Part shown: positions 41,518-49,979 of the stretch, in pieces
How positions within the stretch are numbered: the stretch's first letter is position 1
Layout of the letters: every line of letters begins with the position of its first letter
Assembly (NCBI GenBank): GCA_910588065.1
Contig: CAJUPZ010000021.1
Location: 1-52,051, forward strand
DNA: 52,051 nt
Direction of reading: 5' to 3'
Origin: an uncultured Muribaculaceae bacterium
GTDB taxonomy: Bacteria; Bacteroidota; Bacteroidia; Bacteroidales; Muribaculaceae
Made by a program: the position numbers and the translations under genes
The notes under the pieces: model-generated
Database searches by the model: none
What the model was told of the DNA's origin: nothing
Seen by the model: the letters and a program-made list of their open reading frames with translations, nothing else

Positions 41518-42755
41518 TGGTTGCACTCCGTATAGCTCTGCGTTACCTCTTCTCGCGTAAGAGTCATAATGCGGTAAATATCATCTCATGGATATCTGTT
41601 GCGGGGGTGGCTGTGGCCACCGCCGCAATTGTGTGTGTACTATCCGTGTTCAACGGTTTTTCCGATGTCGCGATGTCTCGCCTGTCGGCAGTTGACCCGG
41701 ATATAAAAATTGTGCCCGCGGCCGGAAAGAGTTTTGCCGATGGCGATTCGCTTGCGGCGGCGCTTGCGGCTCTGCCTCAGTTTCAGGCGGCTGTGCCAAC
41801 TGTCGAGGAGCGTGCGCTGGCAATATACGCCGGCCGTCAGCTGCCTGTGACAGTAAAGGGCGTGCCTGACAACTATGGCACCGTGATAGACCTGGCGCCG
41901 ACGGTGATAGATGGCGAACTCATGGACAGCGACGGCGATTATCCCTGCGCCGCGCTGAGCGTGGGGGTGGCTGTGAGCCTTGGAGCGCATCCGGGCTATT
42001 ACGATCCGCTCTATCTCTATGTGCCCCGACGCAATGGCAGGGTGAATGTTGCCAATCCTGCAGCCTCCTTTATGGCTGACACCCTGCTGGTGAGCGCGGT
42101 GTATGAAGTGGAGCAGACCGAGCATGACGCCGACAGGGCTGTTGTGCCGCTCAGTGTCATGCGGTCGTTGCTCGAATACACCACCGAGGCATCTGCCATA
42201 GAGCTGAAGATTGCCCCCGGAGTGAGCACCGATCAGGCTCTCGCCGCCGCATCGGAGGCTGTAGGCAGCAGGGGAGTGGCTCTCAGCAGACTCATGCAGC
42301 AGTCCGAGTCTTTCCGCATGATTTCGGTGGAGAAGTGGCTCACCTTCGTGATGCTTATCTTCATTCTTGTCATAGCGTCATTCAATGTAATATCAACCAT
42401 GTCGATGCTCATAATCGAGAAAAAGGATAACATCGCAACCCTCCGGGCGCTCGGAGCCTCCCCGTCAACAGTGTCGGGAGTATTTCTGATGGAAGGGTGG
42501 CTGATATCGCTTCTCGGCGGCGTGAGCGGCATAGTCATCGGGGTGATTCTCTGCCTGGCCCAGCAATATGGCGGTTTTATAAAACTCGGCGGCGACCCCT
42601 CTCAGCTCAATATCACAGAGTACCCCGTGAAGATTCTTCCCGGCGACCTGCTGGTGGTGCTTATGCTTGTAGCTGTTGTCGGTTTTGTCATCGGCCTGAT
42701 AGCGAGCCGCATATCCTCAGCCCGGTCGGTTGACAATGCTACCAATCTGCAATAA
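41517..42755 (+). CDS. LolC/LolE-FtsX family ABC transporter permease
   Basis: 412 residues. The first helix (about 20-45, NIISWISVAGVAVATAAIVCV) is followed by a periplasmic MacB-like domain of about 200 residues, then three helices with the FtsX-type IEKKDNIATLRALGASPSTVSGVF signature between them. Such proteins move lipoproteins off the inner membrane (LolCE) or power other envelope tasks with a LolD-type ATPase, which is not in the window. The start overlaps rbfA by one base; Bacteroidales often keep these two together as I recall. Confidence 0.85.
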   Translation: MVALRIALRYLFSRKSHNAVNIISWISVAGVAVATAAIVCVLSVFNGFSDVAMSRLSAVDPDIKIVPAAGKSFADGDSLAAALAALPQFQAAVPTVEERALAIYAGRQLPVTVKGVPDNYGTVIDLAPTVIDGELMDSDGDYPCAALSVGVAVSLGAHPGYYDPLYLYVPRRNGRVNVANPAASFMADTLLVSAVYEVEQTEHDADRAVVPLSVMRSLLEYTTEASAIELKIAPGVSTDQALAAASEAVGSRGVALSRLMQQSESFRMISVEKWLTFVMLIFILVIASFNVISTMSMLIIEKKDNIATLRALGASPSTVSGVFLMEGWLISLLGGVSGIVIGVILCLAQQYGGFIKLGGDPSQLNITEYPVKILPGDLLVVLMLVAVVGFVIGLIASRISSARSVDNATNLQ

Positions 42756-42773
42756 TCCCAAAACCATATTTAT

Positions 42774-43388
42774 ATGAAGAATGTTGTAATGCTGTTACTT
42801 TCAATTATTTTTGTCATGACAGCTTGTTCTGAAAAACAGTCAGGGTCAACCGCTTCGTCCTCCACCAACGAGGCTATTGACTGTATACTTACCCGCACAA
42901 GTGTGCGCCGCTACATACCCGGCAAGACTATCGGTGCCGACACTGTGGAGATAATGCTGCGCGCGGCTATGGCCGCCCCCACAGCCGTAAACAAACAGCC
43001 CTGGGCATTCGTGGTGGTCAATGAGCGCGCCGTGCTCGACTCGCTGATGGCTGCTTGCCCCTATGCCCACATGCTTGAGCAGGCACCTATGGCGGTGGTT
43101 GTTTGCGGTGACCTCTCCAAGGCTCTTGACGGAGAAGCACGCGATATGTGGATTGAGGATGCCTCGGCAGCTACTGAAAATCTGCTTCTTGCCGCCCATG
43201 CCCTCGGTCTGGGAGCCGTATGGACAGGCGTTTACCCTGTTCAGGAGCGCATGGCCGGTGTGAGAAAAGCCCTCTCCATGCCGCAGAGCATAGTGCCTTT
43301 GGCTGTGGTGCCTGTGGGCTATCCTGCCGGAGAGTCTACTCCCAAAGACAAATGGAATCCCGATAATATCCACTACAACGCCTGGTAA
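42774..43388 (+). CDS. Lipoprotein-type nitroreductase family protein
   Basis: 204 residues. A signal peptide ends in a lipobox (VMTAC, Cys near 18), followed by a Ser/Thr-rich spacer and then a whole nitroreductase domain: RTSVRRY and AAPTAVNKQPW for FMN, and LGLGAVWTGVYP in the second half. Nitroreductases are usually cytoplasmic FMN enzymes that use NAD(P)H, so a lipid-anchored one is notable; the electron donor outside the cytoplasm is unclear. It follows the permease by 18 nt and converges on queF with a 6-nt gap. Confidence 0.85.
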   Translation: MKNVVMLLLSIIFVMTACSEKQSGSTASSSTNEAIDCILTRTSVRRYIPGKTIGADTVEIMLRAAMAAPTAVNKQPWAFVVVNERAVLDSLMAACPYAHMLEQAPMAVVVCGDLSKALDGEARDMWIEDASAATENLLLAAHALGLGAVWTGVYPVQERMAGVRKALSMPQSIVPLAVVPVGYPAGESTPKDKWNPDNIHYNAW

Positions 43389-43394
43389 CCCCCC

Positions 43395-43865
43395 TTAGAA
43401 ATCATTTCTGAACGCGGCGAGCATACGGGAGCGCACAAGCTCCTGATGCTCGTCGTCGCCGTAATTGGCAAACGGGTAGATTGATATGCCTCCGCGCGGG
43501 GTGAACAGCCCGATAACCTCAAGGTAGCGCGGGTCCATGAGCTTCACAAGATCCTTCATTATTATGTTGATGCAATCTTCATGGAAATCGCCGTGGTTGC
43601 GGAAGCTGAAAAGGTAGAGCTTGAGGCTTTTGCTCTCCACCATCCGTTCGCGCGGAATATAGTTGATGATAATCCTGGCGAAGTCCGGCTGCCCGGTCTT
43701 AGGGCACAGCGAAGTGAATTCCGGGCAGGTGAAAGTCACCAGATACTCGTTGTCCGGATGCTTGTTCACAAAAGTTTCGAGCACTTCCGGTGCATATTTG
43801 TCCGGATATCTGGTTGCGGTGTTGCCGAGCAGGCTCACACCGTCAAGTTCATTGTCGTTGCGCAT
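43395..43865 (-). CDS. queF: NADPH-dependent 7-cyano-7-deazaguanine reductase QueF (short type)
   Basis: 156 residues from the ATG at 43865, which shares one base with the stop of the glucosaminidase gene (TGATG). Active-site Cys in EFTSLCPKTGQPDFA, the QueF motif VESKSLKLYLFSFRNHGDFHED, and GLFTPRGGISIYPF near the end. It reduces preQ0 to preQ1 in queuosine synthesis. The frame is open further upstream, but that part lies inside the glucosaminidase gene. No preQ1 riboswitch is next to it; it is carried as the last gene of a capsule-export unit. Confidence 0.95.
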   Translation of the reverse strand: MRNDNELDGVSLLGNTATRYPDKYAPEVLETFVNKHPDNEYLVTFTCPEFTSLCPKTGQPDFARIIINYIPRERMVESKSLKLYLFSFRNHGDFHEDCINIIMKDLVKLMDPRYLEVIGLFTPRGGISIYPFANYGDDEHQELVRSRMLAAFRNDF

Positions 43866-44563
43866 CAGTAGTCGTTGTCGGAAAAAGTGAAGTTTGCCAT
43901 CTGGGAGTAGAGGTCCATAATCCGCTCCGCGTAGTGGTCGTTGGCGGCCCATTTGCGGCTGAGGTCGGCCCATGTTGGGGCTATACCTCTGGCAACAAGC
44001 GAGAAACGCGGGTCTATGAGCTTTTCCCCGCGCGGCAGCTTGCTGTCGCAGGCGTAGGCGTACAGATGTTGCATCTGGGCCTTGACCCCCTCCTCGATAG
44101 ATTTGAATTTGTGGCCTTTCATGCCAAGCTTTGTCACACCGAGGCCGCAGTAGTTGTGCTGGTCCGGAGTCACGGCGGTGCCCCCGGTAAACATAAACCA
44201 GCCGGTTTCCAGAATCGACTGGCACAGCGCTATGTCGCCGCGCACTCCGTAGCGTTTGCCTATATGGTAGAATGCCTCGGCAATCTCGCGCTTGAAGTTT
44301 TTGTTACGGCTCTTTACAAACATATACATCTGCTCCACATCCAGAGCCGGCTCGCCGAGGATGGTGGTGCTGACATCAAAAGTGAAATCAACTCCCGCCG
44401 ACTCCGCAGCTATCTCATCCGCCATCACCTCAAAGATGATATCCTCAGGTATCACTATGGTGTCGGTGGGGATGTTTTTCAGCGGTTTCTTGCGCTTTGC
44501 GCTGACCGGTGCCGCGCATATTGCGCAGCATACGCACAGTAATATGATGCGCAGCGCAAACAT
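43865..44563 (-). CDS. Exported glucosaminidase-domain peptidoglycan hydrolase
   Basis: 232 residues from the ATG at 44563, which shares one base with the stop of the chain-length gene. Signal peptide (ALRIILLCVCCAICAAPVSA), a linker of about 70 residues, then a glucosaminidase (FlgJ/GH73-like) domain: YHIGKRYGVRGDIALCQSILETGWF with the likely catalytic Glu, NYCGLGVTKLGMKGHKF and the AYACDSKLPRG region. It should cut glycan strands of peptidoglycan in the periplasm, perhaps to let the export complex pass. The operon setting supports that guess. Confidence 0.88.
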   Translation of the reverse strand: MFALRIILLCVCCAICAAPVSAKRKKPLKNIPTDTIVIPEDIIFEVMADEIAAESAGVDFTFDVSTTILGEPALDVEQMYMFVKSRNKNFKREIAEAFYHIGKRYGVRGDIALCQSILETGWFMFTGGTAVTPDQHNYCGLGVTKLGMKGHKFKSIEEGVKAQMQHLYAYACDSKLPRGEKLIDPRFSLVARGIAPTWADLSRKWAANDHYAERIMDLYSQMANFTFSDNDY

Positions 44564-45705
44564 CACTTTGTGTCGGCCTCTTCTTTTTCCTCGCTTACGG
44601 AGTCCTTGTTTTTAAACGCAGTTATCAGGTCGCGGCCAAACAGCACCCATGCCGATGCTGCGACAACAGCAAGAAACAGACACCCCACAATAATCATCAT
44701 CTTCGAGGGCTTGGAGGGTGCGAGCGGCACAGTTGCCGGCTGCACTATGGTGTATACCGGCGTGATTTCCTGCACCTTCGCCTTTGCCATCTGCAGCTGC
44801 TGGGCGGTGGTGTTGTACAGGTTGAAGGCGAGCTGCATCTCATTCTGCAGTCTCTCCTCCTCATTGCGCATGGAGCGGAGAATAACACCCTGGTTCTTGT
44901 CCATATAAGAGGCGTAGTTCTGCTGCGCGGTGAAATAGTCCTCCCTTGCCTCATCATTGAGCTTCTGAGCATAGCTGAGGTCGGAGCGGGCTTTGTTGGT
45001 GCGGTAGTCGGTAACATACTCCTTCAGCCGCTCGGCAACAGTGTCGGCGAGCATGGCGGACACTACCGGATCCTGCATGGTGACGCTGATGGATATGATC
45101 GAGGTTTTGCCGTCTACATCCACGCTCACGCGCCCGGCAAGCGCTCCCACTATGCCGTTCTCCTCGGGAGTAAGGCGAAATGAGTCGGGCTTGCGGCTCT
45201 CCTCACCCTCTTTGTCCGAGCTTGAGAAAAGCGACCTCACTCCGCCGATAGCCTTGCCTGGAAGCGACATTACCGCGCTCCACCAAGGGGCGCTCAGGTC
45301 TTTGCTCACATAGTCCTTGACGCTCTTGGTAACACTGCCGTCGGCATTGGTGACGCTCACATTGAACAGTTCGAGGGTAAAGGGTATGGAGTTCACTATA
45401 TCCGGGTAGAGCTGAGGGTTCACCGCATCCTTGCCGCTGTTGCCAACAGGCGATATCCCCGCCATGGCGGCAAGGGCGCCGAGATTGCCCGCGGAGCCGC
45501 CGCTCTGCGAGGCCTCGGGAGCGAGCTTTATGGTGGTGGTATACTCTTTGGGTATGGACAAGGCTATCACCAGTCCGGCGATTATGCCTATGCCTCCCCA
45601 TTTCAGTATTGTCTTGCGGTTGTCCCACAGCTTGCGGGCAAGCTCCAGCAGGTCTATCTCCTGTTCGGAGCTGTCAGGTGTGATTATATCTTTGTTATCC
45701 TCCAT
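44563..45705 (-). CDS. Wzz/GumC-type polysaccharide chain-length determinant
   Basis: 380 residues. A short cytoplasmic end, one membrane helix at about 36-53, a long periplasmic domain with a Wzz beginning (KEYTTTIKLAPEA) and a coiled coil (about 230-300, with the LSYAQKLNDEAREDYFTAQQ stretch), and a second helix at about 335-355. There is no tyrosine-kinase domain. It controls the length of the exported polysaccharide together with the Wza-like protein. It lies 8 nt after the Wza-like gene. Confidence 0.92.
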   Translation of the reverse strand: MEDNKDIITPDSSEQEIDLLELARKLWDNRKTILKWGGIGIIAGLVIALSIPKEYTTTIKLAPEASQSGGSAGNLGALAAMAGISPVGNSGKDAVNPQLYPDIVNSIPFTLELFNVSVTNADGSVTKSVKDYVSKDLSAPWWSAVMSLPGKAIGGVRSLFSSSDKEGEESRKPDSFRLTPEENGIVGALAGRVSVDVDGKTSIISISVTMQDPVVSAMLADTVAERLKEYVTDYRTNKARSDLSYAQKLNDEAREDYFTAQQNYASYMDKNQGVILRSMRNEEERLQNEMQLAFNLYNTTAQQLQMAKAKVQEITPVYTIVQPATVPLAPSKPSKMMIIVGCLFLAVVAASAWVLFGRDLITAFKNKDSVSEEKEEADTK

Positions 45706-45713
45706 GGGGCGAT

Positions 45714-48167
45714 TTACTTGAAGATGGAATAGATTGTTGCGGCCATAGTGCCCAGTGAGGCGAATGAGCTGACGTAGCTGATCACCTGAGCCCAGTTGGT
45801 GCCTCCTGTCTTAGGCTTGGACGGCACAATTATCTGGCATCCCGGTTCTATAGGTGTGTTACCCTTAGCGCGGGCAACCATACCGTTCATATACACTATG
45901 AATGCCTTGCTCTTGCGGGCGCGTTCACCATAGCCGCCTGCCTGGTCTATGTAGTAGCTGAGTTTCTTGCCGGGCTGGTAGCCGACAACGTTGGGAAACA
46001 TCACGTCGCCTGAAATCTTCACGGTGCTCATTTCCTCAGGAATGATGAGCTTGTCACCGTCCTGCAGCACAAGGTCGTAAGCCGAGCCGGGGTTGGCAAG
46101 CGCTTTCTCGAGCTCGATGCCCACGCTGTATATGTCGCTCAGTGCGAGCTGGTCCATCGATATGGAGTCCTCGCTGCTCTGCATCGCCAGGCGCACGGAT
46201 TCGTCACGCGCGGCCTTCTCGTCATCGGTCATCTTGCGCATCAGTCGCGCTCCCTTGAGATAAGCGCCCTCGACAACACCTCCTGCGCGGCGTATGATGT
46301 CGCTGATGCGCTCGTTGCGGTGCTGCAGCGCATATTCGCCGTCGAAAAGCACCTCGCCCTCAACATTTATCAGCTTCTGGGTCTGGTAGCCGGGGCTGCG
46401 GCGCACCTCCACAATATCGTAAGGCATCAGCTCGAAGCCGGGGTCGCCCTTGAGCACCAGACCATCCTTCAGCGCAAAGCTGAATATCTCGGCGGTGTTT
46501 TCTGTCGGAGTCATGCTGGTGGGGTCTATGATGCGGCGCGACACATCAACCCGCGCTGTCGACGCACCCTGCATCAGTCCGCCGGCCATCACTATCAGGT
46601 CCTCAATGGTTGTGCCCTTGGCGTATGGGTAGTCGCCCGGGTTTGTAACCTGGCCGTTGATGGTCAGCTCGCCCTGGTCGAGAATCTCCTTGGCGCTCGA
46701 CACAATGAGCATATCGTTGGGTCTCAGTATTATATCCTTGGTGCGTCCGGCAAGTATGTCTGCCAGCGCAACGCCAATGGCTTCGAGATTCTGGTTCTCA
46801 CCCTCGCGGTACAGTATGGCGCGGTTCACAAAAGCGTCATCGGCAAGCCCCTCGGCCTGACGGAGCACTTCGCGCAGGGTGGTTGTGCCGGGGGTGATGG
46901 CATACATGCCGGGGCGGGCAACAGAGCCTCGGAGCTCTACCCTGTTGAGGAATTTCTCAGTCACCTCGCCGACATTCACAACATCGCCGTCCTTCATGCG
47001 GTAGGATGCGAACTCCCCGCGGTCAACATTGAATATCTCGTTGTCTCTGCCGGTGGCGCGGTTCACTGTCACCATATCGGTGTACGCGTTGCCGGCGAAT
47101 CCTCCGGTATACTCCAGCAGCTTGGCAAGGGTCTCCCCTTCCTTGAGCTCGTAGAACATCGGGCGTTTGACCCCGCCCTCGACATTGATGAGCTCGGCGT
47201 AGGGGGGCACTATGATCACATCACCCTCCTGCAGCCGCGCGCTGCCGGTCTGCTTGCCGCCGAAAAGGTAGTCGTAGATGTCAACCTTCACAAGACGGTT
47301 GCCGTTGCGTATAATGTCGATGTTGCGCAGAGAGCCCACTTCGTTCACTCCGCCGGCACGGTACAGGGCGTTGAACACATTGGAGAAGGGCGACAGCCTG
47401 TATGAGCCGGGCACATTCACCTCGCCCATCACATTCACAAGTATGCTGCGTATCTCTCCGAGGTTGATGCTCACATCGGTCTCCTCCTCCTCAACTCCGG
47501 CGTATTTCGACGCGAAGGCCTGTTTGAGTCTGCTGTTCGCTTCGCCGATGGTGAGGCCGTTGAGATACACCGGGCCTATCTGAGATATGATGATGCTTCC
47601 CTCGGGAGATATATAGTCGCGGATCTGGTCCTCGCTCGCTCCCCAGATGTCGATGACAACCTCATCGCCGGGCCCCAGGCGGTAGTCGCTCGGAGTGGCC
47701 ATGTTTTCATTAGGCTCGAAAGAGAGGGCTTTGTTGGTAAACATGTCGTGGCCGAAGATTTTCTTTTTGGCCACGGTGTCGGGCTCCTCGAATGCAAGCG
47801 AGTCGGGGAGCATGATGTCAAACACGGTGCCCATCTTGCCGACTGTCTGCTCGTCGGGCTCAAGGGCTTTGCGCAGGCGGCTCTCACGGCTCCCTTCAAG
47901 CTTTTCGCCGGGGCCGGTCTTCTTGTTGTTCTTGATATTCTTGGCGGTTGTCTCGTCGGAGGCGTATTGCTCTTTCAGACGCTCAACCTGCTCTTTTGTA
48001 ACGCCTTTGGCCAGCAGCTCCTTACCGATCTGCTGCTCGGTTTTGCCGATGGCGCTCTGGCGCTTGATATATTCAATGACCTGCTGGTCTGTCATTTTTG
48101 CCCACGCCGAGAGCGATGTTATCACTGCGGCGATTACAATGGCGGTCCTTAGAAAGGTGCGGAACAT
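45714..48167 (-). CDS. Wza-like polysaccharide export protein with repeated SLBB domains
   Basis: 817 residues. A signal peptide (FLRTAIVIAAVITSLSAWA) without lipobox, a charged helical part (about 25-105), a polysaccharide-export domain at about 160-240 (DYRLGPGDEVVIDIWG), then several SLBB domains (VNVMGEVNVPGSYRLSP, INVEGGVKRPMFYELKEG, VELRGSVARPGMYAI, LTINGQVTNPGDYPYAKG, INVEGEVLFDGEYAL, VKISGDVMFPNVVGYQPG). A hydrophobic stretch lies near the C terminus. It probably forms the outer-membrane or periplasm-spanning channel for capsule or exopolysaccharide. It starts 24 nt after the WecA-like gene. Confidence 0.93.
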   Translation of the reverse strand: MFRTFLRTAIVIAAVITSLSAWAKMTDQQVIEYIKRQSAIGKTEQQIGKELLAKGVTKEQVERLKEQYASDETTAKNIKNNKKTGPGEKLEGSRESRLRKALEPDEQTVGKMGTVFDIMLPDSLAFEEPDTVAKKKIFGHDMFTNKALSFEPNENMATPSDYRLGPGDEVVIDIWGASEDQIRDYISPEGSIIISQIGPVYLNGLTIGEANSRLKQAFASKYAGVEEEETDVSINLGEIRSILVNVMGEVNVPGSYRLSPFSNVFNALYRAGGVNEVGSLRNIDIIRNGNRLVKVDIYDYLFGGKQTGSARLQEGDVIIVPPYAELINVEGGVKRPMFYELKEGETLAKLLEYTGGFAGNAYTDMVTVNRATGRDNEIFNVDRGEFASYRMKDGDVVNVGEVTEKFLNRVELRGSVARPGMYAITPGTTTLREVLRQAEGLADDAFVNRAILYREGENQNLEAIGVALADILAGRTKDIILRPNDMLIVSSAKEILDQGELTINGQVTNPGDYPYAKGTTIEDLIVMAGGLMQGASTARVDVSRRIIDPTSMTPTENTAEIFSFALKDGLVLKGDPGFELMPYDIVEVRRSPGYQTQKLINVEGEVLFDGEYALQHRNERISDIIRRAGGVVEGAYLKGARLMRKMTDDEKAARDESVRLAMQSSEDSISMDQLALSDIYSVGIELEKALANPGSAYDLVLQDGDKLIIPEEMSTVKISGDVMFPNVVGYQPGKKLSYYIDQAGGYGERARKSKAFIVYMNGMVARAKGNTPIEPGCQIIVPSKPKTGGTNWAQVISYVSSFASLGTMAATIYSIFK

Positions 48168-48191
48168 AGCGTATGGTGATGCGTTGTGGTG

Positions 48192-49325
48192 TTACTGGTT
48201 GTTTTTATTGGCGTTCATCTTCGCTTCCCTCGCCTTGCGTTTGCGCGACAGCCACACATTGGTGAGTGTCCAGGCAACTATGTCAAGCAGAAGCAGAAGG
48301 TTAGGCTCTATATATCTTGAAAGGAGAATGTTGAATGCACTGAAAAATATGGCTGAGAAAACTATCAGCGTCATCGCAAGACGCTGGTTGAGCCCTATCG
48401 CCAGCAGTTTGTGGTGGATATGGGTCTTGTCCGGCAGAAAGGGGTTGCCGTGGCGGAGTATGCGGTGGAAAAACACCCTCACCACATCGAAGCAGGGGAT
48501 TATCAGCGGCGATATGGCAAGTATCAGCGGATTGGTGCGGAATATCGGCAGCGATTCGGGCGCGTACTGCAGCAGCGCGAGCGCGAGAAACACAAGGAAA
48601 AGTCCTATGGTGAGGCTGCCGGTATCGCCCATGAATATCTTTTTGCGCTTCTCGGGGTTGCCGAACACGTTGTAGTAGAAAAACTGTATCAGCACGCCGA
48701 AGCACGCAAATGATATCATCGCGTACACCGGCTTGCCTATCAGCAGAAAGGCTATGCCGTAGATTATGAACGCGGCCCCGCTGAGACCCGATGCAAGGCC
48801 GTCTATGCCGTCTATGAGGTTGATGGCGTTGATCACATACACCACTATCAGCACGGTGAGCGGTATCCCGAGGAAGGGGCTGATGGCATGGAGCCCGAGC
48901 ACGCCGTGGAGATTGTGTATCCACAGGCCGCCGCCGATAAGAAGCACCGAGCAGAATATCTGCACGATGAATTTCGCGCGGTAGCGCACTCCGATAAGGT
49001 CGTCCGCCATACCGGTGAGGTAGAGCATGAGCAGTGCGCAGAAGCCGAAAGCAACTGCCTGGGCGTTGGTGCGCATCATATATTCTATTTCAGTGTCGCC
49101 CATCAGATACGACAGGCCGAGAAGCAGCGACACCGAGAAGCATATCACGGGGGTGAAGGCTATGCCGCCCAGGCGCGGCACTGTGCCGCGGTGTATTTTT
49201 CGCTCGTCCGGCTCATCAAACAGCTTCCTGCGAAATGACACAAGGAGAATCTGCGGAATCAGGATTCCGGCGAAGAGGATGCTTAGCAGCATCGCTGCGA
49301 GTGAGCTGAGTACCCAGGATGTCAT
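48192..49325 (-). CDS. WecA/MraY-family polyprenyl-phosphate sugar-1-phosphate transferase
   Basis: 377 residues with about eleven membrane helices. Family motifs: the Asp pair in GMADDLIGVRYRAKF, NLIDGIDGLASG, FMGDTGSLTIG, and HIHHKLLAIGLNQR in the last cytoplasmic loop. It attaches the first sugar phosphate, likely GlcNAc-1-P, to undecaprenyl phosphate to start an O-antigen or capsule repeat unit. It is clearly not the mraY of this window (23227-24489). It leads the five-gene unit ending in queF and has an unusually long leader. Confidence 0.92.
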   Translation of the reverse strand: MTSWVLSSLAAMLLSILFAGILIPQILLVSFRRKLFDEPDERKIHRGTVPRLGGIAFTPVICFSVSLLLGLSYLMGDTEIEYMMRTNAQAVAFGFCALLMLYLTGMADDLIGVRYRAKFIVQIFCSVLLIGGGLWIHNLHGVLGLHAISPFLGIPLTVLIVVYVINAINLIDGIDGLASGLSGAAFIIYGIAFLLIGKPVYAMISFACFGVLIQFFYYNVFGNPEKRKKIFMGDTGSLTIGLFLVFLALALLQYAPESLPIFRTNPLILAISPLIIPCFDVVRVFFHRILRHGNPFLPDKTHIHHKLLAIGLNQRLAMTLIVFSAIFFSAFNILLSRYIEPNLLLLLDIVAWTLTNVWLSRKRKAREAKMNANKNNQ

Positions 49326-49359
49326 GGTAATATAAAGGTTTTGGCTGTGTGGATAAAAT

Positions 49360-49462
49360 TAAAGTTCGTCCCGGAAGCAGGGTTGTACAGCTCCCCGGTG
49401 TGGCATCTGCCGGTTTTTGTCATGTAGACAAGGCCTGTCATTTTATCTGAGCACGAACTTTA
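49360..49462. repeat. 10-bp perfect inverted repeat in the capsule-export leader
   Basis: TAAAGTTCGT (49360-49369) and ACGAACTTTA (49453-49462) are exact reverse complements 83 nt apart. They lie inside the untranslated leader of the WecA-like gene. They could close an RNA stem, or be sites for a DNA invertase: nine bases match the inverted-repeat core I recall from Bacteroides fragilis capsule promoters (ARACGTWCGT) except for one position. No promoter motif is found between the arms, which weakens the invertase idea. Confidence 0.6.
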
Positions 49463-49519
49463 TTGGTTATTACACGCTTCGGTTTTTCCTTCAAGGCTAA
49501 AACAGAATGGTCGGTTTTG

Positions 49520-49550
49520 CAAAGTTAAGATAAAAGAGTTAACAATGCAA
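49520..49550 (-). promoter_or_regulatory. Promoter of the capsule-export operon
   Basis: On the minus strand TTG (49548-49550), a 20-nt spacer and TAACTTTG (49520-49527) followed by C. Transcription should begin near 49513, leaving a leader of roughly 190 nt before the ATG at 49325, long for this genome. Confidence 0.65.
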
Positions 49551-49577
49551 GTGTTTTTTTACGGTTGTTGGGCGTTG

Positions 49578-49979
49578 TCAGAATTTGCTCAGCGTTATGC
49601 GCGCGGCATCGCTGGCTATAACAAGGCTTTTGCCGGTGAGATGTTCCACGCTGAAAGTTGTCTGCCAGTTGTATATGCCCCAGTCGTTGAGCGAGGTATT
49701 GTCCTGGTTGTAAGGAAATTCAAATGTCAGTTCCTTGCCGGAGTATGTCATGTTTCCCGCAACTATGACAGGGCCGGTGGTGAGATTGACGGTGTGCAGG
49801 TACATGTTGATGAATCTGCCCTGAGGCTCGCTCACTGTGCCGTCGGCAAGCAGCTCTATTGTCTCTATGCGCCACTGTCCGTCAAGGTCGCCGTTTATGC
49901 CGCCTTTGTTGCACGACACTGCAATGCCGGCAAGGGCGATAAGAAGCAGAGGCAATATGTTTTTCATTATTTTTTTCAT
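49578..49979 (-). CDS. Small lipocalin-like lipoprotein
   Basis: 133 residues from the ATG at 49979, which overlaps the wzi-like stop by four bases (ATGA). A lipobox (IAVSC, Cys near residue 22) follows the signal peptide. The rest begins with LDGQWRIETIELLADG, a start typical of lipocalin-like small domains, and goes on as beta strands (LTFEFPYNQDNTSLNDWGIYNW). It probably binds something hydrophobic or helps the Wzi-like partner; that is inference from the coupling. The larger open frame upstream lies inside the wzi-like gene. Confidence 0.75.
   Translation of the reverse strand: MKKIMKNILPLLLIALAGIAVSCNKGGINGDLDGQWRIETIELLADGTVSEPQGRFINMYLHTVNLTTGPVIVAGNMTYSGKELTFEFPYNQDNTSLNDWGIYNWQTTFSVEHLTGKSLVIASDAARITLSKF

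Noticed and set aside
43395..44225. Longer frame extending queF upstream to 44225
   Set aside because: The first part lies within the glucosaminidase gene and has the composition of an off-frame; QueF is complete from 43865.
43866..44563. preQ1 riboswitch for queF
   Set aside because: queF starts one base into the stop of the previous gene, leaving no room for a leader, and no preQ1-like hairpin was seen upstream of the operon.
46320..47405. Long open frame of 361 codons on the plus strand
   Set aside because: It is antisense to the SLBB repeats of the Wza-like gene; the residue pattern (His, Val, Gly, Ala-rich) is that of a shadow frame in GC-rich DNA.
49360..49462. Invertible promoter at the capsule-export operon
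   Set aside because: The arms resemble such sites, but neither strand between them carries a TAnnTTTG promoter and the real promoter lies outside. Kept only as a finding about an inverted repeat.
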